NCBI GenBank assembly: GCA_018268715.1
Contig: JAFDVZ010000005.1
Span: 1-64,000, forward strand
Source: Acidobacteriota bacterium
Lineage (GTDB): Bacteria; Acidobacteriota; Terriglobia; Bryobacterales; Bryobacteraceae
DNA: 64,000 nucleotides
Reading direction: 5' to 3'
Of the stretch, positions 26,104 through 36,359 are shown in pieces (positions within the stretch are counted from its first letter, which is position 1; each line of letters begins with the position of its first letter). The translations under genes were made by a program, and so were the position numbers. Below the pieces are notes generated by a model, which saw only the letters and a program-made list of their open reading frames with translations, searched no databases and was not told the DNA's origin.

Positions 26104-27168
26104 TTGACCGGACTTCGCTTCATCCTCGCGCTGTGGGTGGTGCTGCATCATCTCACCGGCAAGGGCATGATGCTTGAACCGTGGATGACCACGATGCCGG
26201 TCGAGTTGCAGCGCATCGTGCACGGCGGTTACCTGGCGGTCAGCACGTTCTTCGTCCTGTCCGGATTCGTGCTGGCGCTGAGTTATCGCCAAACGTCCTG
26301 GACTCGCGGCGGATTAGTCCGTTACGGCGTCGCGCGAGTGGCCCGAGTCTATCCGACGTACCTGTTGAGCCTGGTTCTGATCACGCCGTTCATGGTGGAG
26401 TATTTTCTGACTCGCGCGGCCATCTCCACCAAGTTCGAGATGGTGGCGCACTATTGGTTCGTGTCACAGGGATGGGCGGGTAAGTTGCCGGTCAGTTGGA
26501 ACACTCCCGCATGGTCGCTTTCCTGCGAATTGTTCTTCTATTTGTGTTTCCCCTTGTTGGTGGCCGCCTTGGGCAGGCGCGCGTGGCCCAAGATGCTGCT
26601 GGCGGCGTTAATTGCGCTTTCCATTCCCACCGTGCTGGCTGACTGCGGCGTGCCCTGGTCCCTGAAGCCGCTCTATCATATGTCCGACTTCCTGCTAGGA
26701 ATTGCGCTGGCGGGGATTTATGAGTCGGCCGCTAACTCGAGTTGGCGGGATAAGATATCCGGTCTCTGGCTGTACATTCCGGCTTCGGCGGCGGGACTGT
26801 ACTTCATCGCATTCCCGCAGGTGGTGGAACGGTCGATGACCCTGGGAGGAGCGCTTCGTCCCCTGAACGCGGCGCTGCTGATGGGCTTGGCCCTGGGCGG
26901 GGGAATTCCGGCGCGAGCGCTGTCGACGCGCATGCTGGTGCAACTCGGCAAGGCGAGTTACTCGTTGTACATCCTCCACATTCCTTTATTGTGGTGGTAC
27001 AAGCGCACGTGGCTCTACACCGGCGGCTGGTTGTGGCCCGGCGCGCAGGCGGCCATCTATGTCGTGCTCGCGGTGGCTCTGTCGGCTGTTGCGTTCAGCC
27101 GCTTTGAGGAGCCCGCGAACCGTCGCGTCCGCGACTGGGCCGCGTTACGCTTCAACCCGAGGCCCTGA
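26104..27168 (+). CDS. Acyltransferase 3 family membrane protein
   Basis: A 354-residue protein with about ten membrane helices. The N-terminus LPALTGLRFILALWVVLHHLTGKGM has the family His in the first helix, followed by VSTFFVLSGFVLALSY and RVARVYPTYLLSL. These enzymes O-acylate cell-surface sugars or lipids. The start is uncertain: TTG at 26104 falls inside the conserved LPALTGLRF motif, the frame stays open further upstream, but no ATG or GTG exists there; CTG at 26095 would keep the motif whole. Confidence 0.85.
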   Translation: MTGLRFILALWVVLHHLTGKGMMLEPWMTTMPVELQRIVHGGYLAVSTFFVLSGFVLALSYRQTSWTRGGLVRYGVARVARVYPTYLLSLVLITPFMVEYFLTRAAISTKFEMVAHYWFVSQGWAGKLPVSWNTPAWSLSCELFFYLCFPLLVAALGRRAWPKMLLAALIALSIPTVLADCGVPWSLKPLYHMSDFLLGIALAGIYESAANSSWRDKISGLWLYIPASAAGLYFIAFPQVVERSMTLGGALRPLNAALLMGLALGGGIPARALSTRMLVQLGKASYSLYILHIPLLWWYKRTWLYTGGWLWPGAQAAIYVVLAVALSAVAFSRFEEPANRRVRDWAALRFNPRP

Positions 27169-27219
27169 CCGGATCCCGCAAGGGGAACATCGCCCGGTCA
27201 GGCTACGTATCATGGAAAG

Positions 27220-28179
27220 ATGGCCTCCGAAGTCGCCATAGCGGCGGAGAACCTGACCAAGGTCTACCAGTCACGCTGGTCCGGTAAGACCGTTCGCGCC
27301 GTGGATGGCATCTCGCTCGAGGTCCGGCGTGGGGCGACCTTCGGCCTCCTGGGCCCGAACGGCGCCGGCAAGACCACCTTCGTCAAGATGCTGTTGTCCG
27401 CCGTCCGTCCCACGGCGGGCTCCGCGCGGCTGTTCGGCCGTAACGCCGCGGACCCGCAATCGCGCTCGCCCATCGGCTACCTTCCCGAGAACCACCGTTT
27501 CCCCACCTATTTCACCGGATACGGGATGCTCGATTTCTACGCCTCGTTGTCTGGCATGAACGGACCGGAGCGGCTGCGGCGCATTCCGGAGATGCTCGCG
27601 ATGGTGGGGCTCGATAACTGGGGGCACGTTCGGATCGGCAAGTACTCGAAAGGCATGTTACAGCGCCTGGGGCTGGCGCAGGCCATCATCCACCGTCCGC
27701 AACTGCTGATCCTCGATGAGCCCAGCGATGGCGTGGACCCGGTCGGCCGCCGCCAGATCCGCGAGATCCTGCACGGGCTTGAGGAGACCGGCGTCACCAT
27801 CTTCATCAACTCGCACCTGTTGCAGGAAGTCGAACTGTTCTGCCAGGAAGTGGCCATCCTGCGCAAGGGCCGCCTGGTTCTGACGGGTCGCGTGGCTGAA
27901 CTGACCAAGGGCAAGGGCTACCGCCTGTCCGCCTCCGGAGTGTCCGACGAACTGCGCCAGCGCCTGGCCGCCGACGCGGCGTCGGCGGGCTCCAACAACG
28001 GCTTTTCCGAATTCGTCTTCCCCGACCGGGCCAACGTCAACGCCGCCATCGACGCGCTCCGCGCCGCGGGCTGCGAAATCGAATCGGTGGCGCCGTCGGC
28101 CAGCACCCTGGAAGACGTGTTCGTCCAGGCTGTCGGAGGCGCCAGCGAGGAACGCCCGCCCACGGAGAATCGTTCATGA
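27220..28179 (+). CDS. ABC transporter ATP-binding protein (ABC-2 exporter)
   Basis: A 319-residue ATPase with Walker A LLGPNGAGKTTFVKML, signature YSKGMLQRLGLAQAI and Walker B LLILDEPSDGVDPVGRRQI. The C-terminal about 90 residues form the regulatory extension seen in CcmA/NatA-type exporters. It is the first gene of a tightly packed operon with permease, lipoprotein, DUF763 and DinB genes. Confidence 0.92.
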   Translation: MASEVAIAAENLTKVYQSRWSGKTVRAVDGISLEVRRGATFGLLGPNGAGKTTFVKMLLSAVRPTAGSARLFGRNAADPQSRSPIGYLPENHRFPTYFTGYGMLDFYASLSGMNGPERLRRIPEMLAMVGLDNWGHVRIGKYSKGMLQRLGLAQAIIHRPQLLILDEPSDGVDPVGRRQIREILHGLEETGVTIFINSHLLQEVELFCQEVAILRKGRLVLTGRVAELTKGKGYRLSASGVSDELRQRLAADAASAGSNNGFSEFVFPDRANVNAAIDALRAAGCEIESVAPSASTLEDVFVQAVGGASEERPPTENRS

Positions 28180-29003
28180 TCGATGTCACCACGGCGCTCA
28201 TCCGCGACACGTTCCGGGAGGCCTTCGCCCGCAAAATCTTCTGGGGCCTGTTCGGACTCTCCACGCTGATGATCCTGTTCTTCCTGTTCATCATGAAGAT
28301 CGACATCGTGGAAGGCGCCACGGCCACGCTCAGCCTGTTCGGCCGCGATAACGGGCGCGCCATGCAGGTCGACCGTCTGGTGAAGGGCGTCTACGGCGGC
28401 ATCGCGACGTTCCTTTACACCTGGGGCATGGCGCTCTCCGTATTCGCGTCGAGCGGCCTCATCCCCAGCGTGCTCGAGCCCGGCCGCATCGAACTGATCC
28501 TGTCGAAGCCGCTGTCCCGCACACATCTGCTGCTCGGCCGCTTTGTCGGCAACGTCGCGGTGGTGGCGTTGAACACCGCCTATCTCGTGCTCGGGGTCTG
28601 GATCATTTTCGGCGTGAAGACGAACATCTGGGGACGCCAGTTTCTGTGGTCCATTCTCACCACCGTGTTCATCTTCGCCGTGCTGCTGACGGTGGTGGTG
28701 CTCATCGGCGTGCTGTTTGAAAGCGCGGCGCTCGCCACCATGGTCACCGTGGGCCTGATGATCGTCAGCCCCATCCTCGCGCAGACCAGCACGATGATGC
28801 GCCTGCTCAGTTCGGAAACCGCGCGCGACGCTTGGCGCTTGCTCTACCAGGTGCTGCCGAAGGTCTACGATGTCGGACGCATGACCCTGGACCTGGTGCG
28901 TTCCCAACAGGTAGAATCCTTGCAGCCGGTCTACACCTCGGCCATGTTCGGCGCCGCCGTGCTGGGCGCCGCCATTTACGTCTTCACTCGAAGGGATTTC
29001 TGA
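28176..29003 (+). CDS. ABC-2 type transporter permease
   Basis: A 275-residue protein with six predicted membrane helices (for example FWGLFGLSTLMILFFLFIMKI and FVGNVAVVALNTAYLVLGVWIIFGV) and the ABC-2 motif SGLIPSVLEPGRIELILSKPLSRTHLLLGR. It is translationally coupled to the ATPase (ATGA overlap). The exported substrate is unknown. Confidence 0.9.
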   Translation: MIDVTTALIRDTFREAFARKIFWGLFGLSTLMILFFLFIMKIDIVEGATATLSLFGRDNGRAMQVDRLVKGVYGGIATFLYTWGMALSVFASSGLIPSVLEPGRIELILSKPLSRTHLLLGRFVGNVAVVALNTAYLVLGVWIIFGVKTNIWGRQFLWSILTTVFIFAVLLTVVVLIGVLFESAALATMVTVGLMIVSPILAQTSTMMRLLSSETARDAWRLLYQVLPKVYDVGRMTLDLVRSQQVESLQPVYTSAMFGAAVLGAAIYVFTRRDF

Positions 29004-29924
29004 TTGCGCCGGAGCCTGTTCGTTCTCACGATCGCGGCGGCGATGCTGATCGCCTCCTGCCGCAAGTCCGCCTCGTCGAACGTTTACGTCGACCCCGCGC
29101 TGGCGACGCTCGCGCCCGCCGACACCGCCGTGCTCGTCGGAGCCCGCATCGACAAACTGCGCGACACGCCCGTCTATCAGAAATACTTCAGCCAGACTCC
29201 GTTGCCGCGCCTGGACCAGTTCGCCAAGGAGACCGGGATCGATCCGCGCAAGGACATCTGGGAGGTGCTGTTTGCATCGAACGGCTCGCAATCGGGCGTG
29301 CTGATGGTGCGCGGCAAATTCTCCACCGGGGAACTCGAGCCGCGCCTGGAGCGCGAAGGCGCCACCCGCAGCCAGTACAAAGGCTATGGCCTGTTCGGCG
29401 ACGAGCGCAACGCGATGTTCTTCATGAACTCGAGCACCGCGCTTGCCGGCAGCACGCCCGTGCTCAAATCGATCATCGATAATCGCGACCGGGCCGGCGC
29501 CGGCATCCCCGCCGCGCTCCAGCCGCTGGTGAACTCGATCCCCGCCAACGCGCAGTTCTGGGCCGTGTTCAACGGCGCGGCCATCAAGCTTCCGTTTTCC
29601 GACGAGAGTAACCTCGGCAACCTGAACCAGTTCATCCGTTCGATCGAGAGCGGACGCTTCAGCGCCGACCTGCGCGCCGGCTTCCAATTGGAAGCCGTCG
29701 GAACCTGCACCAACGACGACGGCGCCAGGCAGATTCACAACGCGCTGAAAGGCCTGATTGGCTTCGGCCGCCTCAGCACTCCGGAAAATCGGCCCGAACT
29801 GCTGCGCGTTTACGACTCCATCGAAGTGAAGCAGCAGGGCCGAGTGGTGAATGTCGCCGCGAATGTCCCGCAGGATGTGGTGGACTCCTTCATTGGCGCG
29901 TTCGTTTCCGGCCGCAAGCGGTGA
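29004..29924 (+). CDS. Secreted lipoprotein of unknown function in ABC operon
   Basis: A 306-residue protein with a TTG start directly after the permease stop. The N-terminus RRSLFVLTIAAAMLIASC is a clear lipoprotein signal with a good lipobox (IASC). The mature protein has blocks such as PADTAVLVGARIDKLRDTPVYQKY and DIWEVLFASNGSQSGVLMVRGKF. These resemble DUF3352-like or other acidobacterial secreted proteins, but I cannot name a family with confidence. It is probably an accessory envelope protein of the adjacent exporter. Confidence 0.72.
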   Translation: MRRSLFVLTIAAAMLIASCRKSASSNVYVDPALATLAPADTAVLVGARIDKLRDTPVYQKYFSQTPLPRLDQFAKETGIDPRKDIWEVLFASNGSQSGVLMVRGKFSTGELEPRLEREGATRSQYKGYGLFGDERNAMFFMNSSTALAGSTPVLKSIIDNRDRAGAGIPAALQPLVNSIPANAQFWAVFNGAAIKLPFSDESNLGNLNQFIRSIESGRFSADLRAGFQLEAVGTCTNDDGARQIHNALKGLIGFGRLSTPENRPELLRVYDSIEVKQQGRVVNVAANVPQDVVDSFIGAFVSGRKR

Positions 29925-31150
29925 AACGCTCCGGTACAGCCGATCTGCCCCTGCATGGGGGACGCGTCCCCGCCTGGCTCGCCGACCGCATGACCCAACT
30001 CGGCGCGGCGATCTCGGAAGCCATCGTCCACTCTTACGGCCAGTCCGAACTGCTCACGCGTTTGAGCGATCCCTGCTGGTTCCAGGCGCTCGGCTCCGTG
30101 ATGGGCATGGACTGGCACTCTTCCGGCATCACGACGTCCGTGTTGGGAGCCTTGAAACGTGGCCTGAATCCGCGCGCCGACGAACTCGGCGTTTACGTCT
30201 GCGGGGGCCGCGGCCGCCACTCGCGCCACACCCCGGACGAACTGCGGGCCATCGCGGACGCGCAAAGCCTGGATGGCGATGAACTGGTGCGATCCAGCCG
30301 CCTGACCGCCAAAATCGACAACAACGCCATCGCCGACGGCTTCCAGATTTACCTGCACGGTTTCATCGTCACCGCGCAGGGCGAGTGGGCCGTCGTCCAA
30401 CAGGGAATGAACGAAGCGAGCGGCCTCGCCCGGCGCTACCACTGGCATTCCGCCACGGTTCGCGACTTCACCTCCGACCCGCACTCGGCCATTGTCGGCG
30501 AATCCCAGGGCGTCATCATGAACCTGGTGGACTCCCAAGCCGCGCCCGCTCAGCGCGCCATGCTCGACATCGCCCATCAGCGCCCCGACGTCACTCTGCG
30601 CGAAGCCCGGCGCCTGGTGATGCCGGCCCATCACGACGTCCGCGCCGAAGACGTCGACCTGCATCGTCTGGGCGCGGTCCTGGCCGTCGCCTATGACCGT
30701 CCGCTGCATAATTTCGCCGAGTTGCTGCTGACCGAGAACCTGGGCCCGCGGACCTTGCAAACGCTCGCGCTGGTGGCCGAGGTGATCCACGGAACCCCCA
30801 GCCGCTTCGCCGATCCCGCGCGCTTCTCCTTCGCGTTAGGCGGCAAGGACGGCCACCCATTCCCGGTCCCGCTCAAGACCTACGACGAGTCCATCGACGT
30901 GCTGCGCCGCGCCCTGGACCAGGCCAGGCTGGACGGCGCCGTGAAGCGGGACGGCTTTGCGCGCCTGGACCGCTTCGTGCGCGCCGTCGAGCACAGCGCC
31001 GCGCCGCAAGCCGATTTCGACCGCGCCATCGCCCACGAGCGCGCCATCTCCCGCTCCATCGGCGGTCGCACCGTGTTCGACGATCGCCCCAAACGCCGCG
31101 TGAAGCAGGACAACCAGCTCAACCTGTTTGCGCCGGGGCTGCCCGAATGA
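29921..31150 (+). CDS. DUF763 domain protein
   Basis: A 409-residue protein beginning KRSGTADLPLHGGRVPAWLADRM, the signature of DUF763. The family is scattered in archaea and bacteria and has no established function. Other likely conserved blocks are CGGRGRHSRHTPDEL, YLHGFIVTAQGEWAVVQQGMN and LLLTENLGPRTLQTLALVAEVI; the last looks helix-hairpin-like (LGP-R-TLQTL), hinting at nucleic-acid binding. It is coupled to the lipoprotein gene by a GTGA overlap and to DinB by ATGA. Confidence 0.85.
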   Translation: MKRSGTADLPLHGGRVPAWLADRMTQLGAAISEAIVHSYGQSELLTRLSDPCWFQALGSVMGMDWHSSGITTSVLGALKRGLNPRADELGVYVCGGRGRHSRHTPDELRAIADAQSLDGDELVRSSRLTAKIDNNAIADGFQIYLHGFIVTAQGEWAVVQQGMNEASGLARRYHWHSATVRDFTSDPHSAIVGESQGVIMNLVDSQAAPAQRAMLDIAHQRPDVTLREARRLVMPAHHDVRAEDVDLHRLGAVLAVAYDRPLHNFAELLLTENLGPRTLQTLALVAEVIHGTPSRFADPARFSFALGGKDGHPFPVPLKTYDESIDVLRRALDQARLDGAVKRDGFARLDRFVRAVEHSAAPQADFDRAIAHERAISRSIGGRTVFDDRPKRRVKQDNQLNLFAPGLPE

Positions 31151-31701
31151 CCGACCTGGACGATCTCCGCGCCCAGTTCGCCGACATCCGCGCCGACTTC
31201 GACCGGCTGATGTTCGGAATGCGGAAGGTCCAGTTCAACTGGCGACCCGCCCCGGGATGCTGGTCCATCGGCGATTGTCTGGCGCATCTGAACGCTGTCG
31301 ACTCCCTGGACGCGGACCTGCTGGAAGCCGCCGTCCGCCAGGCCCGCGCGAAAGGGCTCACCGGCGACGGTCCGTTTCGCTACTCGCCCGTCACCGGCTG
31401 GCTGATCCGCTCGCTGGAGCCTCCGCCGAGGTTCAGAACCCGGGCGCCACGAATCTACCTGCCGCCCCCCGGCCAGCCGATGCTCAAGATTCGAGGCGAT
31501 TTCATTCGCATCCATGACCGCCTGATCGACATCGCCGGCCTCGCCGAGGGCCTGCGCCTGACGCGCGTCAAGGTCCCGGCGCCGTTCATCCCCTGGCTGA
31601 AGTTCAGCTTCACGCAACGCATGCGATTGATCGCCGCGCATGACCGCCGCCATCTGTGGCAGGCCTGGCAGGTCCCCTCCACGCCCGGTTTTCCCACTTG
31701 A
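31147..31701 (+). CDS. DinB-family putative metal-dependent protein
   Basis: A 184-residue four-helix protein. Candidate metal-binding His residues are in CLAHLNAVD (about residue 47) and RLIAAHDRRHLWQAWQV near the C-terminus, the DinB/YfiT layout. Such enzymes often act as thiol- or glutathione-dependent transferases; the substrate is not predictable. It is the last gene of the operon that starts with the ABC ATPase, and is followed by a terminator at 31871-31910. Confidence 0.85.
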   Translation: MTDLDDLRAQFADIRADFDRLMFGMRKVQFNWRPAPGCWSIGDCLAHLNAVDSLDADLLEAAVRQARAKGLTGDGPFRYSPVTGWLIRSLEPPPRFRTRAPRIYLPPPGQPMLKIRGDFIRIHDRLIDIAGLAEGLRLTRVKVPAPFIPWLKFSFTQRMRLIAAHDRRHLWQAWQVPSTPGFPT

Positions 31702-31808
31702 ACGCACTGCTGAACGCGGTCCGTGCGGCCGCTATCGGACATTTCGAAGATTTTTTGAACTTTCTGACCCAGATTTTGCTCCGATTGACGCGTTCTCTAG
31801 TGTGAGAG

Positions 31809-31867
31809 CACTGAACGGTACGGATGCCCGAAAGGGCATTCCGGCGCCCGGCTGAGGAGCCGCAGTG
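31809..31867 (+). ncRNA. Candidate structured RNA (three-way junction)
   Basis: Within the 341-nt gap after DinB, CACTG (31809-31813) pairs with CAGTG (31863-31867). Inside are a perfect 6-bp hairpin ATGCCC-GAAA-GGGCAT (31824-31839), extended by CGG/CCG, and CGGCT-GAGG-AGCCG (31849-31862). Alternatively CGGCGC (31842-31847) can pair with GCGCCG (31872-31877), which is also the 5' arm of the next terminator. The layout resembles a riboswitch or attenuator, but I recognise no known class, and promoter evidence is weak. Confidence 0.4.
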
Positions 31868-31870
31868 GTC

Positions 31871-31910
31871 AGCGCCGTTTCTGTTGAGGGACGGAAGCGG
31901 CGCTCTTTTT
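31871..31910 (+). terminator. Strong intrinsic terminator after structured RNA
   Basis: A 13-bp stem (31871-31883 with 31892-31904, two G-T pairs) has an 8-nt loop and runs into CTCTTTTT. It may end the ABC-to-DinB operon or serve as the off-state of the structured element just upstream, whose alternative helix shares the arm 31872-31877. Confidence 0.85.
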
Positions 31911-32029
31911 CTTCTCCGGAGGGCAGGCAGGTCTAACCGGACCCCCTGTGTGCGAGTTCACTGGTCGGACGCGGTCACGTCCCGGCCAACATGGCTGACT
32001 AACCTACTAAGCCCGGTCCGCGAAGCCCA

Positions 32030-32035
32030 TACAAT
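32030..32035 (+). promoter_or_regulatory. -10 hexamer TACAAT for the glycosidase-like gene
   Basis: TACAAT ends 7 nt before the ATG at 32043, so the first transcribed base should be at or next to the start codon, giving a leaderless mRNA. No good -35 box was seen. If used, the structured RNA at 31809-31910 would not be part of this message. Confidence 0.45.
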
Positions 32036-32042
32036 AGGCTCG

Positions 32043-34343
32043 ATGAGACCGGGCCTGTTTTTGTTGCCGCTCGCCTGCGCACTGGCGCAGGACCTTCCGC
32101 TCCGCTTCGACCTCCCCGACGCCGACCCCGTGATCGTGAAGGCCGCCCAGCCGGCCAAGTTCCTCGAATCGGTGGGCCGCCGCGCCGCCCTGTTGGGCCG
32201 CGAGGACGGTAGCTTCGAAGCCTGGATCAACCCCATCAAAATCGTCCGCGACTTCCGCCTTTCGGCCTACTTCGACGGCTCGCTCGAACCCGCCCCGCTC
32301 GCCTCTCTCGCCGAACAGGTGCGCGTCTCTCCCGGCCGCTCCACCATCGTGTACGCGCACGCCGCCTTCACCGTCCGCGAGCACTGGATCGCGCCCCTCG
32401 ACCTGCCCGCCCTCATCGTCCTGCTCGACATCGACACGGACCGTCCGCTGAAGCTCCGCGCCACGTTCGTCCCCGAGTTCAAGCCGATGTGGCCCGCCTC
32501 GTTCGGCGGCCAAAGCAGCTACTGGAACGAGCCGGAGCGTCTGTTCGTCTTCGGTGAAGGACTGCGGCGTCACGCGGCCGTTCTCGGCTCGCCGGCCTTT
32601 GTTCGATCGAGCGAGCAGGTCGGCCACCAGTTGCCCGACGTCACCATGCTGGCCGAAATGGACATCACGCCGGATGTCGCGCGGTCGCATCTGATCCCCA
32701 TCGTGATCGCGGCGTCCAGCGGAGGGTCGGCCGGCGCCCGCGGCATCTATCGCGACGTGCTGGCGCGCCTGCCCGAACTCATCCGCGAATCGGACGGTTA
32801 CTATCGCGAATTCTCCCGCCGCACGTTCCGCCTTGAAACGCCCTCCCGCGAACTGAACCACGCGTTCGAGCAGGCCCGCTACGCGATCGAAAAGGGCTGG
32901 GCCTGCAACGAAGGCGTCGGTTGCGGCCTGGTCGCGGGATACGCTCCTTCCGGGACCAGCGAGCGTCCCGGTTTTGCCTGGTATTTCGGCGGCGACGCAC
33001 TGATGAACTCCTGGAGCATTGTCGACTACGGCGACTTCCCGCGCGCCCGCGCCGTCCTCGAATTCCTGCGCGACCGCCAGCGCCCGGACGGCAAGATCAT
33101 GCACGAGCTGACGCAAAGCGCCGCCCTGCTCGACTGGTCGAAGTACCCATACGGCTACTACCACGGCGACACGACGCCCTTGTTCCTGTTCTCTATCGCC
33201 GAGTATGTCACCCGGTCCGGCGATCTCGAGTTCCTGAAGGCGTCCTGGCCCGCCGTCGACATAGCCTACCGTTTCTGTCTCGGAATGTTGGACGACGACG
33301 GCCTGATGTCCAACGCCAAGGCCGGCGCGGGCGCGGTGGAGACCGGCGCGCTGAGCGGCAAGGTGGCCAAGGACGTGTACCTGGCGGGCGCGTGGCTCGC
33401 CGGACTCGACGGATACCGTCGTCTGGCGGAGCTTGCGGGGCGCCAGGCCGACAGTCGCGACGCCGCCGCGCGCCTGATCCACGCTCGCCAATCGATGAAC
33501 GCATGGTTCCTGCCGGACAAAGCGCGGCTGCCGTTTGCACGCCTTACCGACGGCTCGCTGTACGATGCGCAGTCGTCATGGCAGTCCTTCGCGCTCGCCT
33601 ACGGAGGTTTGGACGAATCGCTTTCCCGCAAAGCCGCCGCCGCCCTCGCCCGTCCCGAACTCGCCACCGCCTGGGGCACGCGTCTGTTCGCCACCGACAG
33701 CCCGTACTACGATCCGCTGTCCTACAACGACGGCAGCGTGTGGCCCTTCGTCACGGGTTTCGCCATCTCCGCCCAGTTCGCCCACCATCAGGCCGCCGCC
33801 GGCCTGCGCTGCCTGTACGGACTCGCCTCGACAACGGACTGGCCGGGCGCCGGATTCATCGCCGAATACATGAGCGGCAACCGGGCGCAGGCCCTGCCGC
33901 GAGCAGTCCCGCACCAGTTATTCTCATCCTCGGCCGTCGTCCGAGGCGCCGTCAGCGGCTTGCTGGGACTCCGCGGCGACGCGCTGGCCCGCACCGTCAC
34001 CGTGGCGCCGCACATCCCGATCGCCTGGAATCACGTGAAATTCGAAAATTACCGGGTAGGAAGCTCCGTCATCGCCGGAGAACTCATCAGGAAGGAAGGC
34101 AAGCTCCTCATTCGCCTGTCGATAGAAGGCCCGCCGCTCGACGTCACACTGTCGCCCGCGTTCCCCCCCGCATCGCAGTCGCGCGGAGAAGGCGTCGTGT
34201 CGGACAACGGTGCGGACCTTCACGTCACCATCGTCCGCAAGGCCGCCCGCCAGCTCGATGTCACATTCGATATAGCGCCCGGCCCCGAAGCTCCGCCGGA
34301 GCTGCGAGCGCCCGTGGTCGGCGAACGGGCGAGCCCGCGATAA
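32043..34343 (+). CDS. Secreted glycogen-debranching-like glycoside hydrolase
   Basis: A 766-residue protein. The signal peptide MRPGLFLLPLACALAQ is followed by an N-terminal beta-sandwich (about 20-260) and an (alpha/alpha)6-barrel. The barrel blocks are typical of amylo-alpha-1,6-glucosidase/GH15-like enzymes: GFAWYFGGDALMNSWSIVDYGDFPRAR, DGKIMHELTQSA, YGYYHGDTTPLFLFSIAEYV and YNDGSVWPFVTGF. It probably trims alpha-linked oligosaccharides outside the cytoplasm. The ATG at 32043 opens the signal peptide; the open frame continues upstream only through the non-coding terminator. It converges with metY, 21 nt apart. Confidence 0.82.
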   Translation: MRPGLFLLPLACALAQDLPLRFDLPDADPVIVKAAQPAKFLESVGRRAALLGREDGSFEAWINPIKIVRDFRLSAYFDGSLEPAPLASLAEQVRVSPGRSTIVYAHAAFTVREHWIAPLDLPALIVLLDIDTDRPLKLRATFVPEFKPMWPASFGGQSSYWNEPERLFVFGEGLRRHAAVLGSPAFVRSSEQVGHQLPDVTMLAEMDITPDVARSHLIPIVIAASSGGSAGARGIYRDVLARLPELIRESDGYYREFSRRTFRLETPSRELNHAFEQARYAIEKGWACNEGVGCGLVAGYAPSGTSERPGFAWYFGGDALMNSWSIVDYGDFPRARAVLEFLRDRQRPDGKIMHELTQSAALLDWSKYPYGYYHGDTTPLFLFSIAEYVTRSGDLEFLKASWPAVDIAYRFCLGMLDDDGLMSNAKAGAGAVETGALSGKVAKDVYLAGAWLAGLDGYRRLAELAGRQADSRDAAARLIHARQSMNAWFLPDKARLPFARLTDGSLYDAQSSWQSFALAYGGLDESLSRKAAAALARPELATAWGTRLFATDSPYYDPLSYNDGSVWPFVTGFAISAQFAHHQAAAGLRCLYGLASTTDWPGAGFIAEYMSGNRAQALPRAVPHQLFSSSAVVRGAVSGLLGLRGDALARTVTVAPHIPIAWNHVKFENYRVGSSVIAGELIRKEGKLLIRLSIEGPPLDVTLSPAFPPASQSRGEGVVSDNGADLHVTIVRKAARQLDVTFDIAPGPEAPPELRAPVVGERASPR

Positions 34344-34364
34344 CCCGCGAGCCCGCCCCCGCCG

Positions 34365-35720
<1,356 letters not shown>

Positions 35721-36101
35721 TCAAAGCCGCATCGCCCCCGGAACCTTTCCGAGGTTCCGGTCGAACGTTCCGAGCGGCGTGTGCCCGGCCTTCCGCGCAA
35801 TCTCGAGCATCAGGCAATCGGAGAATCCCAGCGACGGCTTGTCGCGGAACAGCGCCAGCGCCGCCGCCACGGTTTCACCGTCCTGAATGCTCAACTGCTG
35901 ATGCCGCAGCAGCATCTCGATGCCCTTCGCCTGATCGGCGGGACTCAGTTCGTACACGCTGTCCAGCACCCACACCGCCTCCGCCAGGGCGAGCAGCGGG
36001 ACCCAGGCCCCCTTGGCGACAAAGCTCTCCGCCGCGCTGGTTTGCCGCGGATGGTCGCGCGTGATCAGGCGGACCAGGACATTCGTGTCAATCGCGTGCA
36101 T
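35721..36101 (-). CDS. vapC: PIN-domain toxin (VapC-like)
   Basis: A 126-residue PIN ribonuclease. Acidic metal-binding residues are visible: Asp5 in HAIDTNVLVRL, Glu in LLALAEAVWVL, Asp in LGFSDCLMLEIA and Asp in LGTFDRNL. VapC toxins cut tRNA or rRNA. It overlaps the antitoxin gene by 14 nt. A GC hairpin (35706-35721) marks its end but has no T tract. Confidence 0.93.
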   Translation of the reverse strand: MHAIDTNVLVRLITRDHPRQTSAAESFVAKGAWVPLLALAEAVWVLDSVYELSPADQAKGIEMLLRHQQLSIQDGETVAAALALFRDKPSLGFSDCLMLEIARKAGHTPLGTFDRNLGKVPGAMRL

Positions 36102-36351
36102 GCCGTTTCCGGATCCGGCCCCGGATGCCGTCCTTCATTTCATCGAGGCTTCTCGGCGCCGGTTCTTTCGAAGGAAACAGCGCCTGGTGAATATCCTCGG
36201 AACTGAAGCAGCCAGCCCGTCGGACAACGATCCGTCCGTCATCTTCGTCCCACTCCAGAACGGAGCCCGGGCCGATGCCAAGCCGCCTGCGGACGTCGGC
36301 CGGGACGGAGACCTGTCCCTGCGCGGTCACCTTCGATTGGGCGAGCGCCAT
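36088..36351 (-). CDS. vapB: AbrB/MazE-type antitoxin
   Basis: An 87-residue protein. The N-terminus LAQSKVTAQGQVSVPADVRRRLGIGPGSVLEWDEDDGRIVV is a SpoVT/AbrB swapped-hairpin DNA-binding domain; the C-terminal tail (SEDIHQALFPSKEPAPRSLDEM) would wrap the toxin. It precedes and overlaps the PIN toxin gene. No Shine-Dalgarno sequence precedes the ATG; a TAATAT -10-like box ends about 6 nt before it. Confidence 0.9.
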   Translation of the reverse strand: MALAQSKVTAQGQVSVPADVRRRLGIGPGSVLEWDEDDGRIVVRRAGCFSSEDIHQALFPSKEPAPRSLDEMKDGIRGRIRKRHARD

Positions 36352-36359
36352 GACGTGAT

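Noticed and set aside
27918-29738. 606-codon minus-strand ORF
   Set aside because: Antisense to the permease and lipoprotein genes, which have clear motifs; low-complexity His/Gln/Asp composition.
31785-31790. TTGACG as -35 box for the structured RNA
   Set aside because: No acceptable -10 hexamer lies 16-18 bp downstream.
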